This document shows, piece after piece, positions 36,774 to 47,225 of a DNA stretch of 64,000 nt. The stretch comes from Ancylostoma caninum (taxonomy: Eukaryota; Nematoda; Chromadorea; Rhabditida; Ancylostomatidae), in assembly GCA_037903475.1 (NCBI GenBank), contig JBAJFG010000384.1, positions 1,991,001-2,055,000 on the forward strand. The letters run 5' to 3'. Under the pieces are notes generated by a model. It was given only the letters and a program-made list of their open reading frames with translations, was not told the origin of the DNA and did no database searches. Every line of letters starts with the position of its first letter. The stretch's first letter is position 1. The translations under genes and the position numbers were made by a program.

Positions 36774-39700
36774 AAAAATCGCCTCTCTCCCCTCGCTCTT
36801 TATTCTTGGTGAAGCTGGGGAGCAAGTCGGTCGCTCTGCTTCTCATAAGAAAAAACAAGAATAACTTAGTAATTACCAATTCCTGACGAAGCAATAGCGC
36901 TTCGCGCATCAAAGGAACAATCCTGGCTTGACGTCATTTGATAATCCACGTTTAATACTATAAAGTTCAGTAACATAATTGACTTAATAGTTTGATAATT
37001 ATGGAGCAATCCTTGCTTTCTCCTCAAGTGTTGCAAGGTGACCGATTCGCTTCTCATCTCCATCGAAAATGAAAATTATAGCTACTGGTGCACTTACGCA
37101 TTCAGAAGATGTTTCGTGGTTTTGCATAATCAGGCTGGCTTGACATGGACAGAAAACGACCGCGTTCCGTCAGCAAATGATTCGATGGTCTCTCTTCCGT
37201 AATTCATGATTATTCGAACCTGCTTTACAGCAACTTCATTCACCCCATTAACGTGGCGTTTCTGTGATTTCCGAAGATTTTTATCTTTATTACGGAGCTG
37301 CAAACTAGCTCGAATCTGGCCTAATCCAAAAAATGGCCACCATGGGAAGGCATTGAGTTTTGGATTCCGCCTAAACCACTGTTTAGGCCAGACGAGATGC
37401 TGTTCCTCTATCAGTAGTGGCGAAAAGTCGTTTCTAGAGAATATGTGGTTTAGGCACAAGGTGTGGCTGTTTGCGGACTGTTTCGAAGATTAGGCAGCTA
37501 TTGTTCTGGTACTCTTCTGCGCTAGTAGGGTTAATACCCCTTATTCTTCACGACTCTACCACTGCACTTGATGTGATCGCATCCGTAATTAACCACTAAC
37601 CATCTGATTACTAGAGAGGACACAAGGTTGTTATCCCAATAGTTTGGGCAAACTTCTGCCAAAATTCTCCATACTTTCCATTCTCTTTCGCAGATCATAT
37701 GTGTTGCAATTGATGTTAGCGTTTAGGCAAGCAAATAATAATAATTCTGGCCTCTTAGTGGGTGCTATCCAATTGTGGGACACAAAAACCGTTATACCTC
37801 CCTTCGAAGACATTTGTGAGGAGAGGAAATTCCAACATCGGACCTGGTTTCTGTTGTCTTCCTGATATGGGCTTAACCCCCTTGAAATCTGGTCTCTAAC
37901 AGCTGTTGTCCAACGGTTGCCGTTAAGACGCACCACGTGCTCGGCCCACCCGACTCTACATACTTGGCATAAGCAGCAGCGTCTCTTATCTTCCACTTCT
38001 GAAACGACATTTTCCAAGGAAAATATGGGTCACATAATTCAGGCTTTTATTTTTTTTTCTGAAAAGTGTAGCCAACATTTTCTAAGAGTTTGATGGTGGT
38101 CCTCTTCCACAGAACTGATTCGTCAAGTAGAATTCACTGTTCAGTAGATTTTTCATGCTATCTTGCGGTGCTCAATCTGTTCTTGTTCTTCTGTAACGGC
38201 TTTTCGCACTTAATCATTCAGTCTAGAGAAACAATTAGAGACGATAGTTTGGAATTTCCTTCCTCTGCACCTAATTTCTCATGCGAAATGAAGAACATTT
38301 GCTCATTAGAGGTGTAATGTAACCACCACGATGTGATGTGAAATAATCTCCACAGCAAAGGTATGTCGATGACGTTGTTAGTCACTGGCCCTTTCTCGGT
38401 CACACATGTTGTATACAGGTCGTTGCAACACTATGCGAGCTTGGTCTGTCGTGATGCATCATGTGTGGTTATATTAGTCTTTCTGGTACTCTGGTGACCG
38501 TATTCTGGTATCCGTGCAGCAGAGACGCAGTCCGAACAGTACAATATGTGGAGTACGAAGTCCAGAGAATCTCCTACTAGTTACTGCCATCTTCCCTCCA
38601 TTGCTGTTCAACAGTTCTTTCTTTCAGAATTGGGGTGTTGTTCTTCCCGTTAGAGGTAGGGTGTAGGCAAATGGGAGCAACTATGAGGAGATGTCCTAGG
38701 CTGTGTACCAGACGTATTACGGTGTTCGGCTGCGCACCTGCTGTATATATACCAGGATAAGAGAACTGTGATTTCTGGTGAGTGCTGCTTTGATGAATCG
38801 GTCTGCAGCGCAAACTCAACCTCAGAAGCGAAAATTTATAATAAAAATAAAAAGGAACGATTCGTCCCACTCAGAATGCCGTAGTATTCTACACTGCAAT
38901 CGCCCTAAAAATCTCATGAATTTCTTCCTATTTTCAGCAAACTTCGCAATCGCAACCGGAGTTGCTGCCGCTTCAGACTATCATTTGTTAGGAGTTGCTT
39001 TCGAATGCTTTATTCGCTACTTTACTACTACTGCAAGAGAACCCAAGATGCTTCACGTCGTTTGCTGCCTTATTTCTCCATGGTACTTACACCTTTTTTT
39101 TCGTTCAAACCTTGTTTATTTTTCAATCGAACCTTCTGCAATCGAACCCTTTTGACCTTTCTTCAATCGCGAATTTTCCTGTCCCATTGCCATTTCTCCG
39201 TAAAATGCTGCATACAATTCAGAAGCGCTTTCCTTCCACTGCAATATGACTTCTCAAGAATAATCATTTAGCCAATTATTAGGCTTAGAAAGAAAAACGG
39301 CAATTCGAGAAAAAAAACACTATTTCTTCTTTGTATTCGGGAGCAATCCAAGAACATTCCATATTCTTTGAAAACGTGCGTAATTTCTTCAGAATATAAA
39401 CGCAGAAAAACTTTATCAAGCGAACTCATGGATTATCATTTCTTTTTTGGGGTATGTTCCGATATTACATGGGGTAAGATGACTGGAGCCCTGCGATTCG
39501 ATTCTTTCTGCAAAGTTACCTCGTTTAGATGGTAGGGTATAACCACCCAGACCAATCGATCGTTTAGCGATTCTCATACCTCCATGAAAGAGATTTGTTC
39601 GATCGAAGTGATTGACGTTATCCAGAATGAATGTGTCTCCCTTGGACTTTGAAGATCGTAAGCCATCAGGTATTTCAAGCAAAATTTCTCTTTCATATAT

Positions 39701-39896
39701 TGCACAGGTCGCTTGTGTAGTTTTGATGGCCCTTTGAGCTTCAACTAAAAGTCAGAAGAGGCGGTTGTCGGTTGTGTTGTTTTTCTGTAACTCAGTATTC
39801 CATTCCGTAGGCTTACAATTTCAGCGAATTCTCGGCTCAAAGAAAATGATTACACACTCACTCTTTAGCACTTTCAGTCTAGCTCGCATGTACATA
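36774..39896. other. no supported gene
   Basis: AT-rich sequence with only short open frames and no recognised motif or clear repeat. Confidence 0.45.
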
Positions 39897-40835
39897 TTAG
39901 GTCGTCAAGTGTGAAGTGTCCGATTCTATGAGCGGTCAGTTTGACAGTCTCTATCTTCGAAGATTTAGTAGATCTCTTCTCATCTTTGTTTTCATTACGA
40001 AGGTATATCCTCTTCCTTCCAAAATCACTTCCTGGGTCTCTGATCAGTTCCCGAATTTTTGTTTGGAAGCGTTTTTTGTAGAAGTACTCAAAAACGTGAA
40101 ATCGTGTCATTTTGGAGCATAGGTTCCATTTTCCAGCCATTCGAGCTGAGAAAGCTGGGAACATTAGGATAGTGTTAAGGGACATTTGGCTAGTAAATGC
40201 ACTAAACAGCGTTTGCTTGGGAAGTTCCGCTCAGGTGACATGAAGCTCCAAAGTGAGTCTTATGATGAACCTGGATATCGATGAGCTGGAAGCCGTAGCC
40301 GAAGCGGATAGGAGTCAACCTAGGTCAGCGTATGCAGAAAGGAGTGATCTTTATAATCCAGTAACATTTAAGTACTCAAGCCAATGACCACTAAAAGTGG
40401 TTCGGTAAACGAATTTTTCCCAGTTTGAACATCAAAAATGGGTGCCAATTTTTGACCATTTTTCACAAATCCACGCTGCTTAAGCCAGTGGAGCAGGGGT
40501 GAAGACCCACCAGCCACTTACTGTACTGAGCAAACTCGCTCTATTTGAGCACAGCTCCTTTCAGGGATTAGCTCACTTCTTGCTGGAGAAAATGTCCAAT
40601 TTTCAACATGAAGTTGGAAACGCTCCTCGCCACTTGATTGCTACTAGCTTTCCACGTTTCCAAGTTGTTGGCGCGGTCAAGCTGCAGTTAGCATGGCAAG
40701 GCTGTGGGGATAGTATAGGAGCATATTCGATATCTTATATTGCATCTTGCTTTAGAAACGAAGAAAATCTTGCTCTAGAAACAAAACTCGAAATCTTCTC
40801 ATCCAAAATCGGACATTTCATACTTGACGACCTAA
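39897..40835. mobile_element. mariner-type inverted-repeat element
   Basis: Terminal inverted repeats of about 28 bases beginning TTAGGTCGTCAAGT(G/A)TGAA, flanked by TA on both sides, 939 bases overall. The end sequence and target duplication are those of the Tc1/mariner superfamily. I could not find transposase motifs inside, so it is either a non-autonomous derivative or very decayed. Confidence 0.82.
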
Positions 40836-42272
40836 TAACATGTAACCATTTTTTGTTGTTCATTTTCTAGATGGAGTTCCTTGGAAGCAAACTGGTCAAA
40901 AGTTGAGTACCTGAGCAACATTGAGCAGTCCTAAGTTTTTATTCTTATCTATCATATTTCGTATAATCCGATTTCCGTATCCGCTGACACCATAGAAGAG
41001 GGCACTGTTCGTGCTTAACGACTTATTCAAACAGTGAAGTTATCTTCAAACTCCGGAGTCTCCGGGATTTTGGTAAAATTGTTATAAAAATCGCATTTTT
41101 CGTCTCTGGCATGGTTCTGAAGCCAAGTGACCGAAGAAAAGGCGTTTGACTTCTCTTTCCTGCATATAAAAAAAGCACGACAAAGGGCATGGGTTTTTGG
41201 AAGAGAAATTGTAGAGGAAACATCGCACACTAGCTTGTGCCCGCCACCTCCCTGTATGTATATGTATGGAGACACACATGTCAATGTCCATCTTTTTGAG
41301 GCGATCATTACCACATCACATGCATACTATGTCGCACGTATTCTGCTTCTTGCATCTTTCATTTTGACATTCTGACCAGCCGATACTGGATTTGGAAACA
41401 AAGCTCACAATCAGGAAAATGTGTTCGCCCGACAGGCGAAGAGCATCTCTTCTGAAAGATGGAGCGTTATCTGGTGGAAAACAAATTTTACGATGGCGCG
41501 CAACTCGAATTCCACATCGACGACTACTATCAGAAGTGGAGTAGCCCCAATATCAAAACCATGTCCATTTCCACTGTTCATTTCGTAGTGGCCATTTTCT
41601 AGCTTTATTGGGCAGCAACCACGGAAATTTATTTTGGCCGCAATCCTAAGTTTCCAAAAGTGATGAGATTTGGAAAAGGATGACCGAGGTGAGCGGCTAC
41701 TGTGAGTCTTGGCAAGCAAAATGGCAGATCCTACCCATACTACAACTCATTCAAAGGAAAGACGATAGACATACATACTTAGGTTTAAATTCTGAGAATG
41801 CTTCCCTGGATATAAACGGTCTCCGACGGTGCAAATTTTGTAGAATTGTTGCGACCTGGCTGTCCGCAAATATGTATTGGTGTCACCAAGTTGAAGCCTG
41901 TGAATTTAGGGAGGCTTCAATAACTTGTTATGGTTGCTGGAATCAGTATGAAGCTGGTACATAGACATACGTTCTGAACGAATCATGTTTGTCACGATTG
42001 CGGGACTTCTGCAATCTTGTTCTGATTTCGTTTGCAAAATTAACAAAAATATTTACTGACAATACATTTATCACATAAAAGTCCCCTGGCAAATAAACTC
42101 GTGAAAACACAGAATCAAGAACGGAAAAGGACGAAGCTTAAAGCACTTTAAGGCATTGAGCAGAGATTTGTTCGCAGATTGAGCACAGACATTCTGGCGC
42201 TGATCACGTCATGAAGAGGGCCTGCAAAGTGAGTGACGGCCTAGAATGACTGCAATTGACAGAGTTCTCGAC
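40836..42272. other. no supported gene
   Basis: Short open frames only. This is the region just downstream of the minus-strand gene ending at 42,273. Confidence 0.45.
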
Positions 42273-43700
42273 TTACACCTCATCGTCTGATTGGTTTCCA
42301 TTCGTTTCGTGGGCTGCTTCCCCATTTGTTTCGCCAATCGAGGCCGTCCTCGATCTCTTCGGCTTCATATCCAGCTCGATGACGTCCATCGTCGGTCTCC
42401 TTCGCTGCAAGTGCACCTATTATATTTGGCCTGCAAGGAGGGAAGTCCAGAACCTACCTCCCTGGCCAGCAGTCGGGCCACCTCCTGCCTTGAGTAGCCC
42501 ATCTCTAGCAGATTGAAGGTGTGTGCGATCAGCTTCAGGTTCTCAGGCACAGATATGGATATGAGGTTAGCGAACTGAGTCATTGCCTGCAGTGTCCGTT
42601 GTTGGGTAAGTTTTACACGAGCATAGAACTAGTGGGGTGAAACGTATTCACCCACTCTAAAAGTGATAGTTACCTGGTTGAGAGTAAGTCCTGGATTGTG
42701 TGGTTTGATGATCTCCTTGTACTGGTCGAATAGATCTGCGATCTGAGATGCAAAGCATAGTTAACGGAACGGTTCTACGTCATTTCTGGGCGTAAGATAA
42801 AATGTGATCCTCATACATATAACTATAATACATTGAAGACAATCAACAAGGTTATCGGGGTCTATCAAACGTCAAGCCGCCTACATACAGGTGGTTCAGA
42901 AATGAGTCGGTATTGGTGCATTTTTACGTAAAGAGGTTAGAGAGGCCTTTGTCAAGTCATGCATGTTCAAGCTTGTTAGTCGCAGTGATTTTTAACTGCT
43001 AAACATGCTAGAAAGAGTCCCGGAAATGATGTGGGAGTACGTGGAGCACATGTCTCCGATAAGTGGCATACCGACTCCCTGATGAATGGCCTGTATCATA
43101 TGAATATATGCCGATTTCTAGGATGGTGTGGAATCACGCTTAGAAATTACTTTAAAATCGTATATAACATTAGGATTATTGTTATGCATTCCTACACAGG
43201 CTCTAAATAATCGTGGTGAAAGTCAATTCAGGTAATGGCTGTGTGGAGCTGTCTGCTCCTCTCCTAATATCTTGTGTTCTTTCCTGTTGTTTCTCTCCTG
43301 TGTTCCTTTTGGAAGGAAAGTTTCCCTTCCTCTCCCTTTTTTACTCTCATTCTCCCTCTCCTCGTTTTCCCTCCCTCCCCTTTTCTTCGCGAAAAAGCAC
43401 CGTAGACTCCACTTAATAACAATATTCGGACGGCACTAAGTGACAACACACCTGCTTGACTTCCTCGAAGGAGAAGCCGAGCTGCATAAGATCGAGAGAC
43501 CTCTCCGCTGGAAGCTTTAGCTCTTCTTCGGATACACTGCTCGGACGCAGCACGGGTGCAAGCTCCGCCGTTGACGAGGACGGCGTTCGTGGAGCCTTAA
43601 TCCGCTTGCAGTAAGATGTGGATTAGCGGAAAGAGAAGGAACGAACCTCAGTTGTGGACACTTGTACGAGGCTGTGCAGTGTAGGAGTAGAGAGGTAGTT
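42273..43700 (-). CDS. 3' end of an unrecognised conserved-looking gene, five exons
   Basis: Exons (minus): 43647-43700, 43452-43604, 42674-42742, 42458-42586 and 42273-42404, all joined in phase 0, giving 178 residues plus stop. I do not recognise the family. The order is a Ser/Thr/Pro-rich stretch (RTPSSSTAELAPV), a helical block (SLDLMQLGFSFEEVKQIADL, YKEIIKPHNPGLTLNQ), a second helical block that resembles a UBA-like fold in pattern (NLLEMGYSRQEVARLLARE), and a basic then acidic tail (MKPKRSRTAS to NQSDDEV). No signal peptide or membrane segment is present, so it is probably nuclear or cytosolic. The regular GT/AG junctions and even phase support a real gene. Upstream exons must lie beyond 43,700 and might be those at 51.6-52.9 kb. 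Confidence 0.7.
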
Positions 43701-44149
43701 CTAGAAGTAAAATTTCTCTTAGTGGTGAAGCAGAAGCACTACGTAGATTCGATGTCTCCATAAACGTTGAGAAATGTTGTCGTTCATTTCAACAGATCGC
43801 ATAATGTATTGGGAATTGTGGCAATGAGGAGTTTTAACCCTTCATATCCATTCGAAGCTAAACATTTTCATGCTCAGCTATGGAAAATCTATCAGGTTGT
43901 TGCGAAATTAATTGCCGTTTTGCGGTATGCACAAGTAAACTTTTCTCTTCTGCCAAATGTGACCAACGTCAGCCCAACTTATACAAGCATCTGGTAGCGC
44001 TTTTCCTCCTCGTTCGAATGTTTCTTGAATATTCTGGCTAGCTCTTTCCTGAGGGTATTTATGAGGTCGCGAACATATCGTGAGCCGACGCGATTTTCCG
44101 GTGATTATGGTTAATGACTGCAAACTTGATCACACTTCGTCGATAGGAT

Positions 44150-44760
44150 GAGATATTCTTGCATTTGTTTAGGCTTGGAGTCGCCTACCGAATGGGCAGT
44201 GAGCTATTGGATCACGAACGTTTCTTCCGTCGATTTTGATCCCCAAAGCAACCACGGTCATGACCACAAGTTGTTCTTTGACGATCAAGCGTTGAAAACA
44301 GTCGTGGAACCTAATCCGGGTGCAACCATTTGGACTTTGAGGGCAGGGATGGATGCTCACTACATTACAGTTTCAAAACAATTAACTTCAATCGACATGG
44401 CAAGAAAAGTGCGGAAGTTAACACCGCACGATCTGACTGACGACCAGCGTCTCATCAGCTGTGACATCTCCTAACTTAATCTTTCGCATCAAAATTACCC
44501 ATTTCTAGACATTATAGTAGCTGAGGATGAAGCTTGGTTTCTGTACGATAAGAACGAGCATGAGTTTGTATCGGTAGACACGTGCTCTCATCTCTGAGTT
44601 TTCCTAGATCAAATCTTCACAGTAGGGGAGATTGTGTCATAAATTTGGTGGAGTCGTAAAAGTGTGGTTCACTGCAGCCTTCTCCAACTTAGTCATACAT
44701 CTACAACACAGTCCTAATGTTGTAATTTCGAGTTGGTGTTCTCAAACCTGCTATAGATGT
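44150..44760 (+). pseudogene. mariner transposase remnant
   Basis: The frame around 44,260-44,460 reads FFDDQALKTVVEPNPGATI, then ITVSKQLTSI and VRKLTPHDLTDDQRLISCD, the order of mariner helix-turn-helix and linker motifs (DDQL..IIEADP; HSTVVRHL; KWVPHELTENQ). Further on, VAEDEAWFLYDKNEHEF matches the first catalytic Asp region (TCDEKWILYDN), and VWFTAAFSNLVIH matches VWWSAAGLIHY. Stops and frame changes separate the blocks. Clear terminal repeats were not found. Confidence 0.75.
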
Positions 44761-44885
44761 GGTCGGCAGTGGTGAACAAAAGCTGTTTTCCCCAGCTCCA
44801 GGGATACGTTAAGCCTTACATTCCAAAATTCACCCACCAAAACTGATGCAGTAAGACATCAAGGCTCTCACTGATTGACGCTATT

Positions 44886-44987
44886 TCTCAGACCATTGCC
44901 CCACTGTATGTCTTCTTTCTAGATGCAATCCTGCTGTTGCAGGATTGCATCTAGAAAGAAGACATACAGTAGGGCAATGGTCTGAGA
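44886..44987. repeat. near-perfect palindrome, 49-base arms
   Basis: Arms 44,886-44,934 and 44,939-44,987 differ at one position, around a 4-base TGTT loop. The arm includes ATGTCTTCTTTCTAGATGCA. A partial third copy of the arm (CTGCATCTAGAAAG) follows directly. It lies at the 3' side of the mariner remnant. Confidence 0.9.
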
Positions 44988-45171
44988 CTGCATCTAGAAA
45001 GAGCTTGGAAAAAAGACATATGTACATACTGAAATCGTCTTCCAAAGTTCCAAATTCTTGTGATCTCAGTTTTTTGATGTAGAGGGATGCAATCCTCACC
45101 GAATTGTTGGGAAAGATCTATCGAATTGAACGGTTGCTAAATTGATGGAAAAAGTTGTGTTTGAGCCGAGC

Positions 45172-47038
45172 TACAGTCCCGTCGGTGCCGCCTTTAAAAT
45201 CTGCGAAATAAACGCGATGTCGCGTCGGAAGCGCCGCATCGCCGTAACTCTGTTCATCGTAATCTATTTGCAGTGAAGGTCACATATTCGGAATCACCGC
45301 CCTCTGTTCTATCACATGGGCTATTTCAAATTCACAAATTCCGAAATTTTTGCATTTATGGTGACGTCACAGCAGGCTGGCGCTAGTGACACCCGGATGC
45401 TCGTCGAGTCTCGCCTAATTGCATCCTCAGGTACCACCGACTCCCCGCAATCCCAGGAATTCTTGTAAAACTGAAGTTTTTACGAAATGTTTTTCAATAC
45501 AAGGAAAATGTAGAAATAAGAAGACCTTTTCTACAGATGTGAAATTTCACAAACTTTAGACATCAAACTTCAAAACTTCGAATCTAACACCGTTTTGTTG
45601 GAATTCAATACGAGATTAAAGGCAGCAGGAATGTTTAAAAATAAATTCCTACGACTACTGAACAATCTACACAGAAAATTCAATTTTTGTGAAAAAACCC
45701 ACACTTTGAATGTTCAACTGAAAAAAAAATCACAGTTTGGCAACTCAAGCTATAAAAATTCCGTTTTTGGCAGATTTTCATTGATTCCGGGTAATTTTCA
45801 AGTGTTGCGTAATTTTTCCACGTTTCGTAATTCCACGAAGTGCTAATGATTTTCTTCTAAATTTTGAAAATTATTCATATTTTGAAATTTGAATTCAAAA
45901 ATTCACTGTTTCACGGGTTTAGCAAATTCAGTTTCCTTTTGTGATCTATTCATGTTTTACCATTTCAATTAAAATATTCCTGCTTCACACAATAAGTGTT
46001 AGTTCTGTCCTGATTAAACTCTACGAGATCCTGCCAGAAATGAAGAATGAGCGAGGATATTGTTTCGAGCATTCCTTTCCAAATCTAAAAAGGCGCCTCT
46101 TGCATAGCAGTTAACATGTCTTTATCAGTTTCCACACTTTCTCTTCATTTTTCTTTGGAATCGACTCGAATTACTAGCATCCCCATAATCCTCAGATCGT
46201 TGCAGGCGTCATAGCGAGGGCTCGCTATCGTGGCCTCTATGACAGTGCTGCGTATCCTGAAGGCTCGCACCGGATAATCGATTGTAAAGATGATCCTAGC
46301 AAATTTTGTGTTCAAGTGCACAATCTATACGAAATGGTCTGTGAACAAACATCTATGAGATGATTTTATGAAACGATCATCATCAAGAATTACGAAAAAT
46401 TACGCAACACTTGAAAATTACCCGGAATCAATGAAAATCTGCCAAAAACGGAATTTTTATAACTTGAGTTGCCAAACTGTGATTTTTTTAGTTGAACATT
46501 CAAAGGGTGGGTTTTTCACAAAAATTGAATTTTCTGTGTAGATTGTTCAGTAGTCGTAGGAATTTATTTTTAAACATTCCTGCTGCCTTTAATCTCGTAT
46601 TGAATTCCAACAAAACGGTGTTAGATTCGAAGTTTTGAAGTTTGATGTCTAAAGTTTGTGAAATTTCACATCTGTAGAAAAGGTCTTCTTAATTCTACAT
46701 TTTCCTTGTATTGGAAAACATTTCGTAAAAACTTCAGTTTTACAAGAATTCCTGGGATTGCGGGGAGTCGGTGGTACCTGAGGATGCAATTAGGCGAGAC
46801 TCGACGAGCATCCGGGTGTCACTAGCGCCAGCCTGCTGTGACGTCACCATAAATGCAAAAATTTCGGAATTTGTGAATTTGAAATAGCCCATGTGATAGA
46901 ACAGAGAGCGATGATTCCGAATATGTGACTTTCACTGCAAATAGATTACGATGAACAGAGTTAAGACGATGCGGCGCTTCCGACGCGACATCGCGTTTAT
47001 TTCGCAGATTTTAAAGGCGGCACCGACGGGACCGTACA
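45172..47038. repeat. 1.87-kb inverted repeat with ~640-base arms
   Basis: Left arm about 45,172-45,822 and right arm about 46,396-47,038 are near-identical complements (outer ends CCCGTCGGTGCCGCCTTTAA and its complement) around a loop of about 570 bases. It behaves as one long foldback structure. A TTAA-flanked element is nested inside, listed separately. The only open frame, about 83 codons in the left arm, has no motif. Confidence 0.9.
45620..46588. mobile_element. TTAA-flanked element nested in the large inverted repeat
   Basis: Starts AGGCAGCAGGAATG and ends CATTCCTGCTGCCT, with TTAA at 45,616-45,619 and 46,589-46,592. Its long inverted ends merge into the flanking arms, because the sequence outside TTAA is also an inverted copy of itself. 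Confidence 0.75.
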
Positions 47039-47106
47039 GCACTTTGAACTGGTGCGTCCATTTCAGCAATGTTAATTTCGCAACAAACTAATACAACAAA
47101 AACATT

Positions 47107-47180
47107 TGTATATATATATATATATCATGACTTATAATAACGGGCTTACTTTGTGTGTCACGTGTGTGTGTGTGTGTAGA
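47107..47180 (+). repeat. (TA)n and (TG)n microsatellites
   Basis: A TATATATA run at about 47,108-47,126 and a GTGTGT run at about 47,160-47,178, in the short spacer between the large inverted repeat and the minisatellite. Confidence 0.85.
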
Positions 47181-47225
47181 ACGAAATTCGAGGGCGTGGC
47201 TTAGAGTGATGCCGACCACTCCACC

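Noticed and set aside
44886..44987. microRNA precursor
   Set aside because: Arms are too long and too perfect, with a 4-base loop; a foldback DNA repeat is more likely.
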